38,162 nt of DNA from an uncultured Acidobacteriota bacterium (GCA_902826685.1 CADEFT010000052.1:1-38162); one strand, 5' to 3'; counted from the stretch's first letter, positions 1 to 7,348 are shown. Numbers and translations: made by a program. The notes: a model not told the origin generated them from the sequence alone.

Positions 1-48
1 ATCTTGCGTGAGAATCCGGATCCCCGTTCAGGCTCATCTTGCATGAGA
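1..48. repeat. 13-base direct repeat upstream of parD
   Basis: The 13-base word ATCTTGCGTGAGA at 1-13 recurs with one mismatch (ATCTTGCATGAGA) at 36-48, 35 bases apart. It lies 70-117 bases upstream of a ParD-like antitoxin start. ParD proteins often bind repeated operators in their own promoters, so an operator role is possible. The repeat starts at the window edge, so more copies could lie outside. No convincing -35/-10 pair was found in 1-117. The operator idea is inference only. Confidence 0.3.
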
Positions 49-117
49 CAAGGGTCAGCCGGGGCATAATGTTCGGACGTAGAATAATGAAGAGAAGTGT
101 TGTCCCAAGGACCGCCT

Positions 118-411
118 ATGAACATCACCATCCCTCAATCGCTTCAGCCATTCGTTGAGCAACAGGTCCGATCCGGCCGTTACGCCGACGCCGGCGCATT
201 TGTCGCAGAGATCCTTCGTAGTGAAGCTCTGCTGTTTGAGCGAATTGGCCGCGGGGAAGCTCTGCCGGTCGATGAACATTTTGACCGCCGTTTAGAGGCC
301 CTGCTGGACGAGGCCGAAAACAGCGGGGACTACGTAGGTGCCGCTCCCGAAGACTTCGACTCAATGGAACGGGATGCGGAGGACTTGATTCGGCGGCGCA
401 AGTCCTTTTAA
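118..411 (+). CDS. parD: ParD-like (ribbon-helix-helix) antitoxin
   Basis: This 97-residue protein looks like the antitoxin of a ParDE type II toxin-antitoxin pair. Residues 1-45 fit a ribbon-helix-helix DNA-binding fold: a short strand (NITIPQSL), then helices with the spacing of ParD proteins (QQVRSGRYADAGAFVAEILR). The acidic C-terminal half is the part that usually wraps the toxin. ATG 118 is chosen over an upstream GTG at 97 because AAGGA sits six bases before it. The stop TAA at 409-411 lies inside a 19-bp tandem duplication whose second copy supplies the present start of the adjacent toxin remnant. Since that toxin is broken, the antitoxin is probably an orphan. Antitoxin identity is fairly sure; its partner specificity is inferred from position. 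Confidence 0.75.
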   Translation: MNITIPQSLQPFVEQQVRSGRYADAGAFVAEILRSEALLFERIGRGEALPVDEHFDRRLEALLDEAENSGDYVGAAPEDFDSMERDAEDLIRRRKSF

Positions 412-444
412 GATGGCGCGGGCCGTTTAAGATGGCGCGGGCCG
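407..444 (+). repeat. Perfect 19-bp tandem duplication at parD/parE junction
   Basis: The unit TTTAAGATGGCGCGGGCCG occupies 407-425 and again 426-444 with no mismatch. Each copy contains the ATG expected to start parE (413 and 432). The duplication adds 19 bases (1 modulo 3), so reading from the first ATG meets TAA at 428-430 after five codons. This looks like a recent replication-slippage event. Confidence 0.9.
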
Positions 445-739
445 TCCAACGAACCGCCGCCCGGCGCGACTTCATCATTCATTACGCATATCTGCTGGAA
501 CCGGCGTTGATGTGGCACAGCGCTTTCGGAAAGCCGTTGAGACGACGTACGGCGAGTTGGCGGAAATGCCGGAAATGGGCTCTCCCGGCAAAGTGCGCCA
601 AGGCAAACACTCGGATGTCCGCCTTTAGTCTGTTCGTGGCTTCGCCAACTACCTGATTGCCTACCGGCCTCGCGAGGGTGGCGTCGCCATTGAGCGTCTC
701 ATTCACGCCAAGCAGGATTACCATCGGGTGCTGCAATAG
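432..739 (+). pseudogene. parE: ParE-like toxin, disrupted
   Basis: This is a RelE/ParE-family toxin remnant directly after parD. The first 23 codons in the frame of ATG 432 give a ParE-like start (MARAVQRTAARRDFIIHYAY). The frame then slips by one base near 500. Family-like sequence resumes in the other frame: GVDVAQRFRKAVE, ELAEMPEMGSP, then NYLIAYRP and IERLIHAKQDYHRVLQ, ending at TAG 737-739. A second lesion is an in-frame TAG at 626-628, where ParE proteins usually have an aromatic or other residue before VRGFxNYLI. With the 19-bp duplication at its start, the gene has three lesions. The sequence could in principle carry an assembly error, but two independent coding lesions argue for real decay. 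Confidence 0.8.
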
Positions 740-826
740 CAGCCTCGCATTGCCCAAGCCATAATAAAGAACGGCCCCATCGTCTTTTTCCACCCCCCTC
801 ACGTCTGAACAGATGGAGCCAGCCAT

Positions 827-844
827 AAAGGAGCGGCCTGGTTG
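827..844 (+). promoter_or_regulatory. Shine-Dalgarno fixing a TTG start for the sigma factor
   Basis: AAAGGAG at 827-833 lies eight bases before TTG 842. An in-frame TGA at 806-808 closes the frame upstream and no ATG or GTG lies between, so TTG 842 is the only supported start. Confidence 0.7.
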
Positions 845-1378
845 ATCTTCCGGGAAGTCGAGGATCGCGACCTGATATTGAAGGCGCGCCGCGGTGACGT
901 GGACGCTTACAATCTTCTCGTCTCCCGGTGGGAAAAGCGGATCTTCAATTATTTGTTGCGGATAGTGGGAAACCGGGAAGACGCGATGGATTTGAGCCAG
1001 GACACGTTTTTGAAAGCCTACCAGAACCTGGCGCGGCTGGAGGATCCGGCGCGCTTCGCTCCGTGGCTGTTCCGCATCGCGCATAACGAAGCTTATTCGC
1101 TGCTGCGCAAGCCGCGGCATGAGGGGGAAGGCGCGGAGGCGAAACCGGCGGCGCCGGGGTTCGGACAGCTTCTGCCGCTTGAAACTTCGCTGGCGCTCGA
1201 ACGGGCGCTCGAGCGGCTGAGCGGAGAGCAGCGCGAGGCGGTGACTTTGAAGGTCTACCAGGGATTCAAGTTTGAAGAGATCGCCGAGATTCTGGATTGC
1301 CCGGCTTCCACGATCAAGTCGCGGGTGTACACGGCGCTCGAGTTATTGAAGGAAGCGCTGACGCCCGCGCGAGGTTAG
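842..1378 (+). CDS. ECF-type RNA polymerase sigma factor
   Basis: A 178-residue sigma-70 family protein with only regions 2 and 4, as in extracytoplasmic-function sigma factors. Region 2 covers about residues 10-85, with the typical helix EDAMDLSQDTFLKAYQNL and then FAPWLFRIAHNEAYSLLRK. A short linker leads to region 4 at about 115-170, with LSGEQREAVTLKVYQGFKFE and the helix-turn-helix IAEILDCPASTIKSRVYTAL. It should direct RNA polymerase to a small promoter set. Six bases downstream begins a membrane protein with anti-sigma architecture, and type II secretion genes follow in the same direction, so it may control them. No good ECF promoter motif was found in 740-841. The family call is firm; the exact ECF group and regulon are unknown. 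Confidence 0.92.
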   Translation: MIFREVEDRDLILKARRGDVDAYNLLVSRWEKRIFNYLLRIVGNREDAMDLSQDTFLKAYQNLARLEDPARFAPWLFRIAHNEAYSLLRKPRHEGEGAEAKPAAPGFGQLLPLETSLALERALERLSGEQREAVTLKVYQGFKFEEIAEILDCPASTIKSRVYTALELLKEALTPARG

Positions 1379-1384
1379 TTGACG

Positions 1385-1942
1385 ATGCATTCGAAACCCG
1401 ACGTCCAAGGCTATGTGTTAGGCGAACTCGGTGAAGCCGAGCGCCGCGCGGTGGAGCAATACCTGGCCGCGAACCCGGAAGCGGCGATGGAAGCCGAGCG
1501 GCTGCGCGCGGTGACGATGGCGCTGAAGAGGCTGCCCGAAGAGGAGCCGCCGCGGCGCATCGCGTTTGTATCGGACAAGGTATTTGAACCGGCGTGGTGG
1601 CGGCGCTCCTGGCGGGTGCTGGCCGCGGCGGGCATGCTTTCGATGGCCATTCTCTCTCATGCGATGCTGACACGTCCGCGGCCCACGGCGGTTACCCCCG
1701 TCGTGGCCGCGGGCCCCTCTCCGGTCGAGATCGAGAAGATGATCGATGCGCGGGTGGCGGCGGCGCTGAGCGGGCAGAAGGCGGAGTCGGCGCGGCTGGT
1801 GGCGGCGGCGATGCGCGAGGCGGAGCGGAATTTCGCCAGGGAGCGGCAGGCGGACCGGGTCTCGATGGAAGAGGCCATGATGGTGCTGCGCAAACAGGTG
1901 AACAATTACTACCTGGCGGTGAATCGCGGAGGGCTGCAATGA
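1385..1942 (+). CDS. Putative membrane anti-sigma factor
   Basis: A 185-residue protein with a short acidic N-terminal helical region (VQGYVLGELGEAERRAVEQY), one membrane segment at about 77-95 (SWRVLAAAGMLSMAILSHAM) and an outer part rich in Ala, Glu and Arg (about 115-170) that looks coiled-coil. The N-terminal phrase resembles RsiW/anti-sigma zinc-finger proteins, but the usual HxxxCxxC motif is absent, so any sigma binding would be zinc-independent. Its place right after the ECF sigma gene supports the role. ATG 1385 is preferred, with GAGG ten bases upstream; TTG 1379, abutting the sigma stop, is the alternative. The stop overlaps the next start (ATGA). Function is inferred from context and architecture. 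Confidence 0.6.
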   Translation: MHSKPDVQGYVLGELGEAERRAVEQYLAANPEAAMEAERLRAVTMALKRLPEEEPPRRIAFVSDKVFEPAWWRRSWRVLAAAGMLSMAILSHAMLTRPRPTAVTPVVAAGPSPVEIEKMIDARVAAALSGQKAESARLVAAAMREAERNFARERQADRVSMEEAMMVLRKQVNNYYLAVNRGGLQ

Positions 1943-2475
1943 GATTCGCGCTGCTGGCGCTGGCTGTCGCCCTGCCACTGTGCGCGAAGGCGAAGGTGGA
2001 CCGGGGGCTGCTGTTCACGCTCGAAAAGGCGATGGATAAGACGCTGGAACGGGAGGTGCTGGACGGTAACGGCTTCCTGCTGCTGGGCTACACGCGCGGG
2101 GTGTACCTGGAAGGCTCGGCGGCGGTGTTTTCGGCGGAAGTGAACCTGGCGGCGGGTCCGACGGTGAGCATGTTCAAGCAGGAGCTTTCGAAAGAAGACC
2201 TGGCGCGGCTGAGGCAGAAGAAGCTGGATAAGCTGCCGGTGTTGAAGCAGGCGATGCGGCGGCTGCTGTTCGATCTGGCGGCGCGGCTGGAGCCGATGGG
2301 CGGCGATGAAGAAGTGGTGGTGGCGGTGTCGCTGGTGATGTTCAACTGGGAGAACCGGGAAGGGCTGCCGTGGCAGGTTGTGATGCGGGCGCCGCGGAAG
2401 AAGCTGACGGAGATTCCGACCACCAAGCGCGACCCGGCGCAGCTCGAAGGCTTGATCAAGGTTGAGGAATTCTGA
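1939..2475 (+). CDS. Secreted protein of unknown function in sigma/T2SS operon
   Basis: A 178-residue protein with a clear signal peptide (MRFALLALAVALPLCAKA) and no membrane segment after it. I do not recognise the family. The mature part alternates charged helices, such as the Lys/Leu-rich stretch SKEDLARLRQKKLDK, with beta-like stretches such as EVVVAVSLVMFNW, and ends with acidic residues. It overlaps the anti-sigma-like gene by four bases and precedes gspE, so it is co-translated with them. A periplasmic sensor or partner of the anti-sigma protein, or an accessory secretion factor, are both possible; nothing in the sequence decides. The ATG overlapping the previous stop is the only sensible start. 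Confidence 0.7.
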   Translation: MRFALLALAVALPLCAKAKVDRGLLFTLEKAMDKTLEREVLDGNGFLLLGYTRGVYLEGSAAVFSAEVNLAAGPTVSMFKQELSKEDLARLRQKKLDKLPVLKQAMRRLLFDLAARLEPMGGDEEVVVAVSLVMFNWENREGLPWQVVMRAPRKKLTEIPTTKRDPAQLEGLIKVEEF

Positions 2476-2479
2476 TTTG
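2464..2479 (+). promoter_or_regulatory. Shine-Dalgarno supporting TTG start of gspE
   Basis: GAGGA at 2464-2468 is eight bases before TTG 2477. The upstream TTG at 2462 has AAGG directly against it with no spacing. The resulting N-terminus, MRLGEMLIARRLISEEEL, matches the usual start of GspE/PilB N1 domains. Confidence 0.6.
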
Positions 2480-4111
2480 CGATTAGGCGAAATGCTGATT
2501 GCGCGGCGCCTCATCAGCGAGGAAGAGCTGGATCGCGCGCTGGAGCTGCAGAAGGATCGCGGCGATAAGATCGGCAAGATCCTGGTGGACCTGGGATTCG
2601 TAAGCCAGCGCGACGTGCTTTTGGCGTTGAGCGAGCAGTTGCAGGTTCCGCTGATTGCGCTCGAAGGGCCCCCGCTGGCAAGTCCAGAAACGGAAACGCT
2701 GGCGCCGCGCTTTCTGCGCCAGGTGCGGGCGGTGCCGGTGGGGATGGCGGGGACGGCGCTACGGTGGGAGATGGGCGATCCGCTGGATGTGGAAACGATT
2801 CGCGCGGTGGAATCGGCGACGGGGTTGAAGGTGCAGCCGGCGCTTGCGTCCGAGCAGGAGATCGGCGATAACATCGACCGGTACCTGGGCGAAAAGCGGG
2901 CTGATGGCGATACGGAGACGACGGGCGCGCAGGTGGAGGAAGACCTCGAACATCTGCGCGATATGGCGAGCGAGGCGCCGGTGATCCGGCTGGTGAACTC
3001 GATGATCGCGGCGGCGGTGGAGAAGCGCGCCTCCGATATTCACGCCGAGCCGTTTGAAAAGGAATTCCGCATCCGGTTCCGCATCGACGGCGTGCTGCAC
3101 AATCAGGAGCCGCCGCCGCGAGAGATGAAGGCGGCGGTGCTTTCACGCATCAAGCTGATGGCGAAATTGAATATCGCCGAGCGGCGGCTGCCGCAGGACG
3201 GGCGCATCAAGATCAAGACCATGGGCCGCGAGGTGGATCTGCGCGTTTCCACGCTGCCGACGCTATATGGCGAAAGCGTGGTGATGCGGCTGCTCGACCG
3301 TTCGGCGGGCGATTTCTACGATCTGCGCAACCTTGGGTTCGACGATCTGATGCTGGCCCGGATGGAGCATTTCACGTCGCTGCCGCATGGCATTTTCCTG
3401 GTGACCGGGCCGACCGGCAGCGGCAAATCGACCACGCTCTATTCGGCGCTGAAGCGCATCAATCAAACCGACAAGAAGATCATCACGATCGAAGATCCGG
3501 TGGAATACCAGATGGACGGGATCAATCAGATCCACGTGAATCCGCAGATCGGGTTGACGTTCGCCTCCGGGCTGCGGCATATCGTGCGGCAGGATCCGGA
3601 CGTGATTATGGTGGGCGAGGTGCGTGACCGGGAGACGGCGGACGTGGCGATCCGCTCGGCGCTGACGGGCCATTTCGTTTATTCGACGCTGCACACCAAC
3701 GACGCGCCGAGCGCGATTACGCGCCTGACGGACATGGGCGTGGAGAATTACCTGATTACGTCGTCGCTGGTGGCGGTGCTGGCGCAGCGGCTGGTGCGTG
3801 TGATCTGTCCGCAGTGCCGGGTGCCGGATGGGGAAGTGATGACACCGCTCGGCGACCGGGTGATGAGTTACAAGGGCGCGGGGTGCGAACGCTGTTTCGG
3901 CGTGGGGATGAAGGGTCGCGTCGGGATCTTCGAGATGATGGAGCTCAACGACGACATCCGCCAGCTCATCATGAAGAATGCCGATGCCAGCGTGCTGACG
4001 CAGGCGGCTCGGCGTAATGGGATGCGCAATCTGCGCGAAGACGGCTGGCTGAAGGTGAAGCAGGGAGTAACTACCGCTTACGAAGTGACGCGGGTGACGC
4101 AAGAGTTCTGA
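2477..4111 (+). CDS. gspE: Type II secretion ATPase GspE
   Basis: A 544-residue cytoplasmic ATPase that powers pseudopilus assembly. The N-terminal domain (about 1-140) is the GspE/PilB N1 type that docks on GspL. The C-terminal ATPase has Walker A GPTGSGKS at 311-318, then the Asp-box region EDPVEYQMDGINQ, Walker B with VIMVGEVRDRETA, and the His-box ALTGHFVYSTLHTND. A zinc knuckle has CPQC (C444, C447) and CERC (C470, C473), as in GspE proteins. The start is TTG 2477; TTG 2462 would add five residues. The stop overlaps the gspF start (TGATG). It could be confused with PilB, but the full set of gsp pseudopilin genes downstream makes GspE the better name. Confidence 0.95.
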   Translation: MRLGEMLIARRLISEEELDRALELQKDRGDKIGKILVDLGFVSQRDVLLALSEQLQVPLIALEGPPLASPETETLAPRFLRQVRAVPVGMAGTALRWEMGDPLDVETIRAVESATGLKVQPALASEQEIGDNIDRYLGEKRADGDTETTGAQVEEDLEHLRDMASEAPVIRLVNSMIAAAVEKRASDIHAEPFEKEFRIRFRIDGVLHNQEPPPREMKAAVLSRIKLMAKLNIAERRLPQDGRIKIKTMGREVDLRVSTLPTLYGESVVMRLLDRSAGDFYDLRNLGFDDLMLARMEHFTSLPHGIFLVTGPTGSGKSTTLYSALKRINQTDKKIITIEDPVEYQMDGINQIHVNPQIGLTFASGLRHIVRQDPDVIMVGEVRDRETADVAIRSALTGHFVYSTLHTNDAPSAITRLTDMGVENYLITSSLVAVLAQRLVRVICPQCRVPDGEVMTPLGDRVMSYKGAGCERCFGVGMKGRVGIFEMMELNDDIRQLIMKNADASVLTQAARRNGMRNLREDGWLKVKQGVTTAYEVTRVTQEF

Positions 4112-5319
4112 TGACCACTTACTTCTACAAAGCGGTGACCAGCGACGGGCGGCCCCGGCAGGGGACTTTAACCGCGCCGAGCGACAAGCTGGTGGTGGCG
4201 GAGCTGCGGCGCCAGGGATTGACGGCCGTTTACGTGGGGCAGCAGGCGAGCAAGGGCGTGGAGCTCAAGCTGCCGGGCGTGGGCGGGGTGCGCAAGCGCG
4301 ATGTGCTGTTCTTCACGTCGGAGATGTCGACGCTGTTGAACTCGGGCGTGCCGCTCGACCGCGCGCTTTCGATCGCGACGGAGCTGACCGAGCATGAGAA
4401 GTTTCGCGGCGTAGTTGGCGACGTGCTGCGGCTGATCAAGGGCGGCAAATCGTTTGCCGACGCGCTGGCGGCTTACCCGGAGCAATTTTCCGGGCTTTAC
4501 GTGAACATGGTGCGCGCGGGCGAGGCTTCGGGATCGCTGGGGCAGGTGTTTGAGCGGCTGGCGGAGTTTGAGCGCACGCGCGACGACTTGCGCGGCTACA
4601 TCGTGTCGTCGATGGTGTATCCGGCGCTGCTCGCGGTGGTGGGGGCGGGCTCCATCCTGGTCCTGCTGAATTTCGTGGTGCCGCGGTTTGCGGCCGTATT
4701 TTCCGATTCGCGCATGAAGATTCCGCTGCCCACGCTGGTGATGCTCGAAGCGAGCCGCTACGTGCAGACGTATGGCTGGATGGTGGGGCTCGGTTTGGTG
4801 GCGTTAGCCGTGGTGCTCTATTCGTATGTGCGTACGCAGGCCGGAAGGCTGTGGTGGGATGGATTCCGGCTGAAGGTTCCGGTGTTGGGCGATGCGTTGC
4901 GCAAGGCGGAAACGGCGCGGTTCGCGCGCGCGATGGGGACGCTGATCGCCAATTCCGTTCCTCTGGTGCAGAGCCTTTCGATCGCCGGGGCGACGTTGAA
5001 CAACCGCAAGATCGCCGGCGGACTGGACGCGGTGGCGCAGGGAGTGAAGCGCGGGGAAGGCATCGCTTCGCCCATCCGGCGCATGGGGCAGTTTCCTCCC
5101 CTGGCCGCGCATTTGTTGAGCGTGGGGGAAGAGACCGGCAAGCTGGATGAGATGTTTCATCGCATGGCGGACGTGTATGAAGCCGATACGAAAGTTTCCA
5201 TCCGGCGGTTCACCTCGCTGTTTGAGCCGCTGGTGATTCTGGTGATGGGCATTCTGGTGGGGGCGATGATTTTGAGTATGCTGCTGGCGATTACGAGTAT
5301 CAATGAGGTGGCCGTATGA
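4111..5319 (+). CDS. gspF: Type II secretion inner-membrane platform protein GspF
   Basis: A 402-residue polytopic protein of the GspF/PilC family, the inner-membrane platform that works with GspE. It has the short N-terminal region found in GspF (YFYKAVTSDGRPRQGTL), then two T2SF cytoplasmic domains. The first is at about 68-190 (LFFTSEMSTLLNSGVPLDRALS) and the second at about 270-390 (ARFARAMGTLIANSVPLVQSL). Membrane segments are at about 167-190 (YPALLAVVGAGSILVLLNFV), about 220-240, and near the C-terminus (LVILVMGILVGAMILSMLL). The start overlaps the gspE stop by one base, and its end overlaps gspG by four bases, so translation is coupled. Confidence 0.95.
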   Translation: MTTYFYKAVTSDGRPRQGTLTAPSDKLVVAELRRQGLTAVYVGQQASKGVELKLPGVGGVRKRDVLFFTSEMSTLLNSGVPLDRALSIATELTEHEKFRGVVGDVLRLIKGGKSFADALAAYPEQFSGLYVNMVRAGEASGSLGQVFERLAEFERTRDDLRGYIVSSMVYPALLAVVGAGSILVLLNFVVPRFAAVFSDSRMKIPLPTLVMLEASRYVQTYGWMVGLGLVALAVVLYSYVRTQAGRLWWDGFRLKVPVLGDALRKAETARFARAMGTLIANSVPLVQSLSIAGATLNNRKIAGGLDAVAQGVKRGEGIASPIRRMGQFPPLAAHLLSVGEETGKLDEMFHRMADVYEADTKVSIRRFTSLFEPLVILVMGILVGAMILSMLLAITSINEVAV

Positions 5320-5747
5320 GGCAACGTAGAAAGACACAGGCCGGCGTCACGCTGATCGAGATGCTGGTGGTGGTGACGATCATCGCGCTGTTTGCGGCCG
5401 TGGTGGCGCCAAGGCTGCTTTCGCGCGGCGACCAGGCGCGAACGGTGGCGACCAGGCAGCAGATCAACGCCTTCATGACCGCGCTTGGGACCTACAAGCT
5501 CGACACGGGCAAGTTTCCGTCGAACGAAGAAGGGCTGCAGGCGTTGCGTACCAAGCCGCAGGGTCTGGAACAATGGGCCGGTCCTTATCTGCCGCAGGAA
5601 ATTCCCAACGACCCGTGGGGCCGTCCTTTTCAATACAAGTTTCCCGGCGAGCATGGCGATGAGCCGGATGTAGTCAGCCAAGGCGCCGACGGGCAGCCGG
5701 GCGGCGATGGAATCAATGCCGATATCGTCAGTTGGAAGAGCCAGTAG
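5316..5747 (+). CDS. gspG: Major pseudopilin GspG
   Basis: A 143-residue major pseudopilin of the type II secretion system. The prepilin leader MRQRRKTQAG ends at Gly10, and processing before Val11 gives VTLIEM, with the conserved Glu at mature position 5. A hydrophobic helix follows (MLVVVTIIALFAAVVAPRLL). The C-terminal half has GspG hallmarks: YKLDTGKFPSNEEGLQAL, WAGPYLP, IPNDPWGRPFQYKFPGEHG, and an Asp-rich calcium-site region near the end (GADGQPGGDGINADI). It starts inside the gspF stop. The TAG stop overlaps the reading of the next pseudopilin gene, whose start is discussed there. Confidence 0.96.
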   Translation: MRQRRKTQAGVTLIEMLVVVTIIALFAAVVAPRLLSRGDQARTVATRQQINAFMTALGTYKLDTGKFPSNEEGLQALRTKPQGLEQWAGPYLPQEIPNDPWGRPFQYKFPGEHGDEPDVVSQGADGQPGGDGINADIVSWKSQ

Positions 5748-5751
5748 ATTG
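5734..5751 (+). promoter_or_regulatory. Shine-Dalgarno supporting TTG start of gspH
   Basis: GGAAGAG at 5734-5740 is eight bases before TTG 5749, just after the gspG stop at 5745-5747. Starting there gives a three-residue leader MRG before VTLIEM, in line with the short leaders of gspI and gspJ. ATG 5716 and ATG 5707 are in-frame alternatives without a clear ribosome binding site. Confidence 0.5.
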
Positions 5752-6198
5752 CGGGGCGTCACGCTGATCGAGATGCTGGTGGTGGTGACGCTCATCGGCC
5801 TGATGGTGGGTATCAGCTTTCCTTCTTTGAATTCGGGCCTCGATACCATCCGGCTGATGTCGGCCAGCGATTCGGTGGTGAGCTTTCTCAACTCCGCGCT
5901 GAACCGGGCCGAGCGGCGCCAGCAGGTGCTGGAAGTGACGATCTCACGGGCGGGCAACAAGCTTTCGATGCGATCGGCCGAGCCTGGATTTACGCGCGAG
6001 ATCGAACTGCCCACGGGTATCGCGATCACGCGTGTGCTGCCGGAGGATCCACTTGCCACCGATGAGATGGCGCCCCGGCACGTCTATCTTTATCCGGGCG
6101 GTACGGTGCCGCGCGTCGGGGTGGAACTCGAAAACCGGCGCGGGCGCAAGCGTGTGGTGCGCGTGGATCCGGTGAGCGGGGTACCGGACATCGAATGA
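5749..6198 (+). CDS. gspH: Minor pseudopilin GspH-like
   Basis: A 149-residue type IV pilin-like protein directly after gspG, in the GspH position. The start is taken as TTG 5749, giving MRG followed by VTLIEMLVVVTLIGLMVGIS: the prepilin cleavage site with Glu at mature position 5 and the hydrophobic helix. The rest is a small globular domain with a SASDSVVSFLNSALNRAERR helix typical of GspH/FimT-like pseudopilins. It ends overlapping gspI by four bases. The helix-coding DNA closely repeats that of gspG (CTGATCGAGATGCTGGTGG in both), consistent with paralogy. GspH is assigned mainly by gene order, because minor pseudopilins diverge strongly. Confidence 0.85.
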   Translation: MRGVTLIEMLVVVTLIGLMVGISFPSLNSGLDTIRLMSASDSVVSFLNSALNRAERRQQVLEVTISRAGNKLSMRSAEPGFTREIELPTGIAITRVLPEDPLATDEMAPRHVYLYPGGTVPRVGVELENRRGRKRVVRVDPVSGVPDIE

Positions 6199-6617
6199 AG
6201 TCGCGTCGCGGATTCACGCTGCTCGAAATGCTGGTGGCCACCACGGTGATGGCGATCGCGGTGGTGGGGCTGCTGTCGGCGCTTTCCACCAGCATGCGCA
6301 ACGCCGGCCGGTTGACCAATCACGATCGCGCGGCGCTGGTGGCGCGGCGGAGGCTGGAGGAATTGCTGGTGGCGGCGCGGCTGCCGAAGATGCAGGTGAT
6401 GGAAGGTCCGCTGGCGCCGGTGACCGATGCGGGCCTTGAAGGGATGTGGCGGGCTCGGGTGACGCCGTTTGAAATGAACCCGAACGTTCAGGCGGGCGCG
6501 CCGGTGGTGAATCGCGTGGAACTGGAGATCGCCTGGCGCGAAGGCTCGCAGGAGAAATCGTTTCGCGTGGATGGCTACAAGAGCGAGATTCTGCGGCAGG
6601 AGGATATGCCCCGATGA
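6195..6617 (+). CDS. gspI: Minor pseudopilin GspI-like
   Basis: A 140-residue pseudopilin. The leader MKSRRG is followed by FTLLEMLVATTVMAIAVVGL, with Phe at mature position 1 and Glu at 5. The helix and the phrase ALVARRRLEELLVAARLP match GspI proteins, which usually carry an ARxxLEELL-type motif after the helix. The C-terminal part (VVNRVELEIAWREGSQEKSF) fits the small GspI beta-sheet. It overlaps both neighbours by four bases. GspI, GspJ and GspK form the tip complex of the pseudopilus, and their order here is the standard one. Confidence 0.88.
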   Translation: MKSRRGFTLLEMLVATTVMAIAVVGLLSALSTSMRNAGRLTNHDRAALVARRRLEELLVAARLPKMQVMEGPLAPVTDAGLEGMWRARVTPFEMNPNVQAGAPVVNRVELEIAWREGSQEKSFRVDGYKSEILRQEDMPR

Positions 6618-7348
6618 ACCGCGGCCGCCGTGGCGTAACGCTGATGGAGCTGCTGATCGCGGTGACGCTGCTCAGCCTGCTGGTGGCGGGCGTGTTGACT
6701 TCGATGCGCGTGGGCCTCAACGCCATGCAGCGCAGCAACGCGCGGTTTCTGGCCAATCGCCGGGTGCTCGGCACGCAGCGCCTGCTGGAGCAGCAGGTGG
6801 CGGGGCTCGTTCCGGTGGTAGCCGAATGCATGGGCGCGGGCGGCGCGGGACCGGAGGGCAAGATCGCGTTTTTTCAAGGCGAGCCGCAGACGATGCGATT
6901 CGTTTCCACGCAATCGCTGGGGGACGGCGCGCGTGGAGTGCCGCAACTGCTCGAATTCCAGGTAATTCCCGGCGAGGAAGGGCGCGGGGTGCGGCTGGTG
7001 GTGAACGAGATGATGTACACGGGCTCGGCCGGGGTGGGCCGCGTTTGCCTGGGCATGGTTCCCGATCCGCAGGCGGGCGTATCGGTGCCGCGCTTCCTGC
7101 CGGTGGCGGTGGGGCCAGGGTCCTTCGTGCTGGCGGATAAACTCGCCGGCGTGGGCTTCGCGTACAAAGAGTTACTGCCCGATCCGCCTTATGAACGCTG
7201 GGTGCCGCGTTGGATTCGCAATGGCTGGCCGGCGGCGATCCGGGTGGAGATGGCGCCGCTTGAGACCGATGCCGCGCGTATCACGCAGGTGAGCATGACG
7301 CTGCCGGTGCATGTGAACCGGTCGCTTTTCGCGGTGTATCGTGATTGA
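6614..7348 (+). CDS. gspJ: Minor pseudopilin GspJ-like
   Basis: A 244-residue prepilin-like protein with leader MNRGRRG, then VTLMELLIAVTLLSLLVAGV, with Glu at mature position 5. Its larger globular domain of about 200 residues agrees with GspJ, and the phrase NRRVLGTQRLLEQQ fits the post-helix region. The end reads ARITQVSMTLPVHVNRSLFAVYRD. It starts inside the gspI stop and overlaps gspK by eight bases. Sequence similarity among minor pseudopilins is low, so the letter rests partly on position between gspI and gspK. Confidence 0.85.
   Translation: MNRGRRGVTLMELLIAVTLLSLLVAGVLTSMRVGLNAMQRSNARFLANRRVLGTQRLLEQQVAGLVPVVAECMGAGGAGPEGKIAFFQGEPQTMRFVSTQSLGDGARGVPQLLEFQVIPGEEGRGVRLVVNEMMYTGSAGVGRVCLGMVPDPQAGVSVPRFLPVAVGPGSFVLADKLAGVGFAYKELLPDPPYERWVPRWIRNGWPAAIRVEMAPLETDAARITQVSMTLPVHVNRSLFAVYRD

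Noticed and set aside
740..841. Possible ECF autoregulatory promoter (GAAC at 769-772 with CGTC at 781-784 or 802-805)
   Set aside because: The spacings (8 and 29 bases) do not fit the roughly 16-17 bases expected for ECF promoters.
482..1120. A 212-codon minus-strand frame over the parE remnant and sigma gene
   Set aside because: It overlaps two supported plus-strand genes, has no recognisable motif and no ribosome binding site worth noting; parE homology on the plus strand explains the region better.
1594..2475. A longer 293-codon version of the secreted protein starting inside the anti-sigma-like gene
   Set aside because: The extra N-terminus is Gly-rich shadow sequence; starting at ATG 1939 gives a clean signal peptide and the usual four-base overlap.
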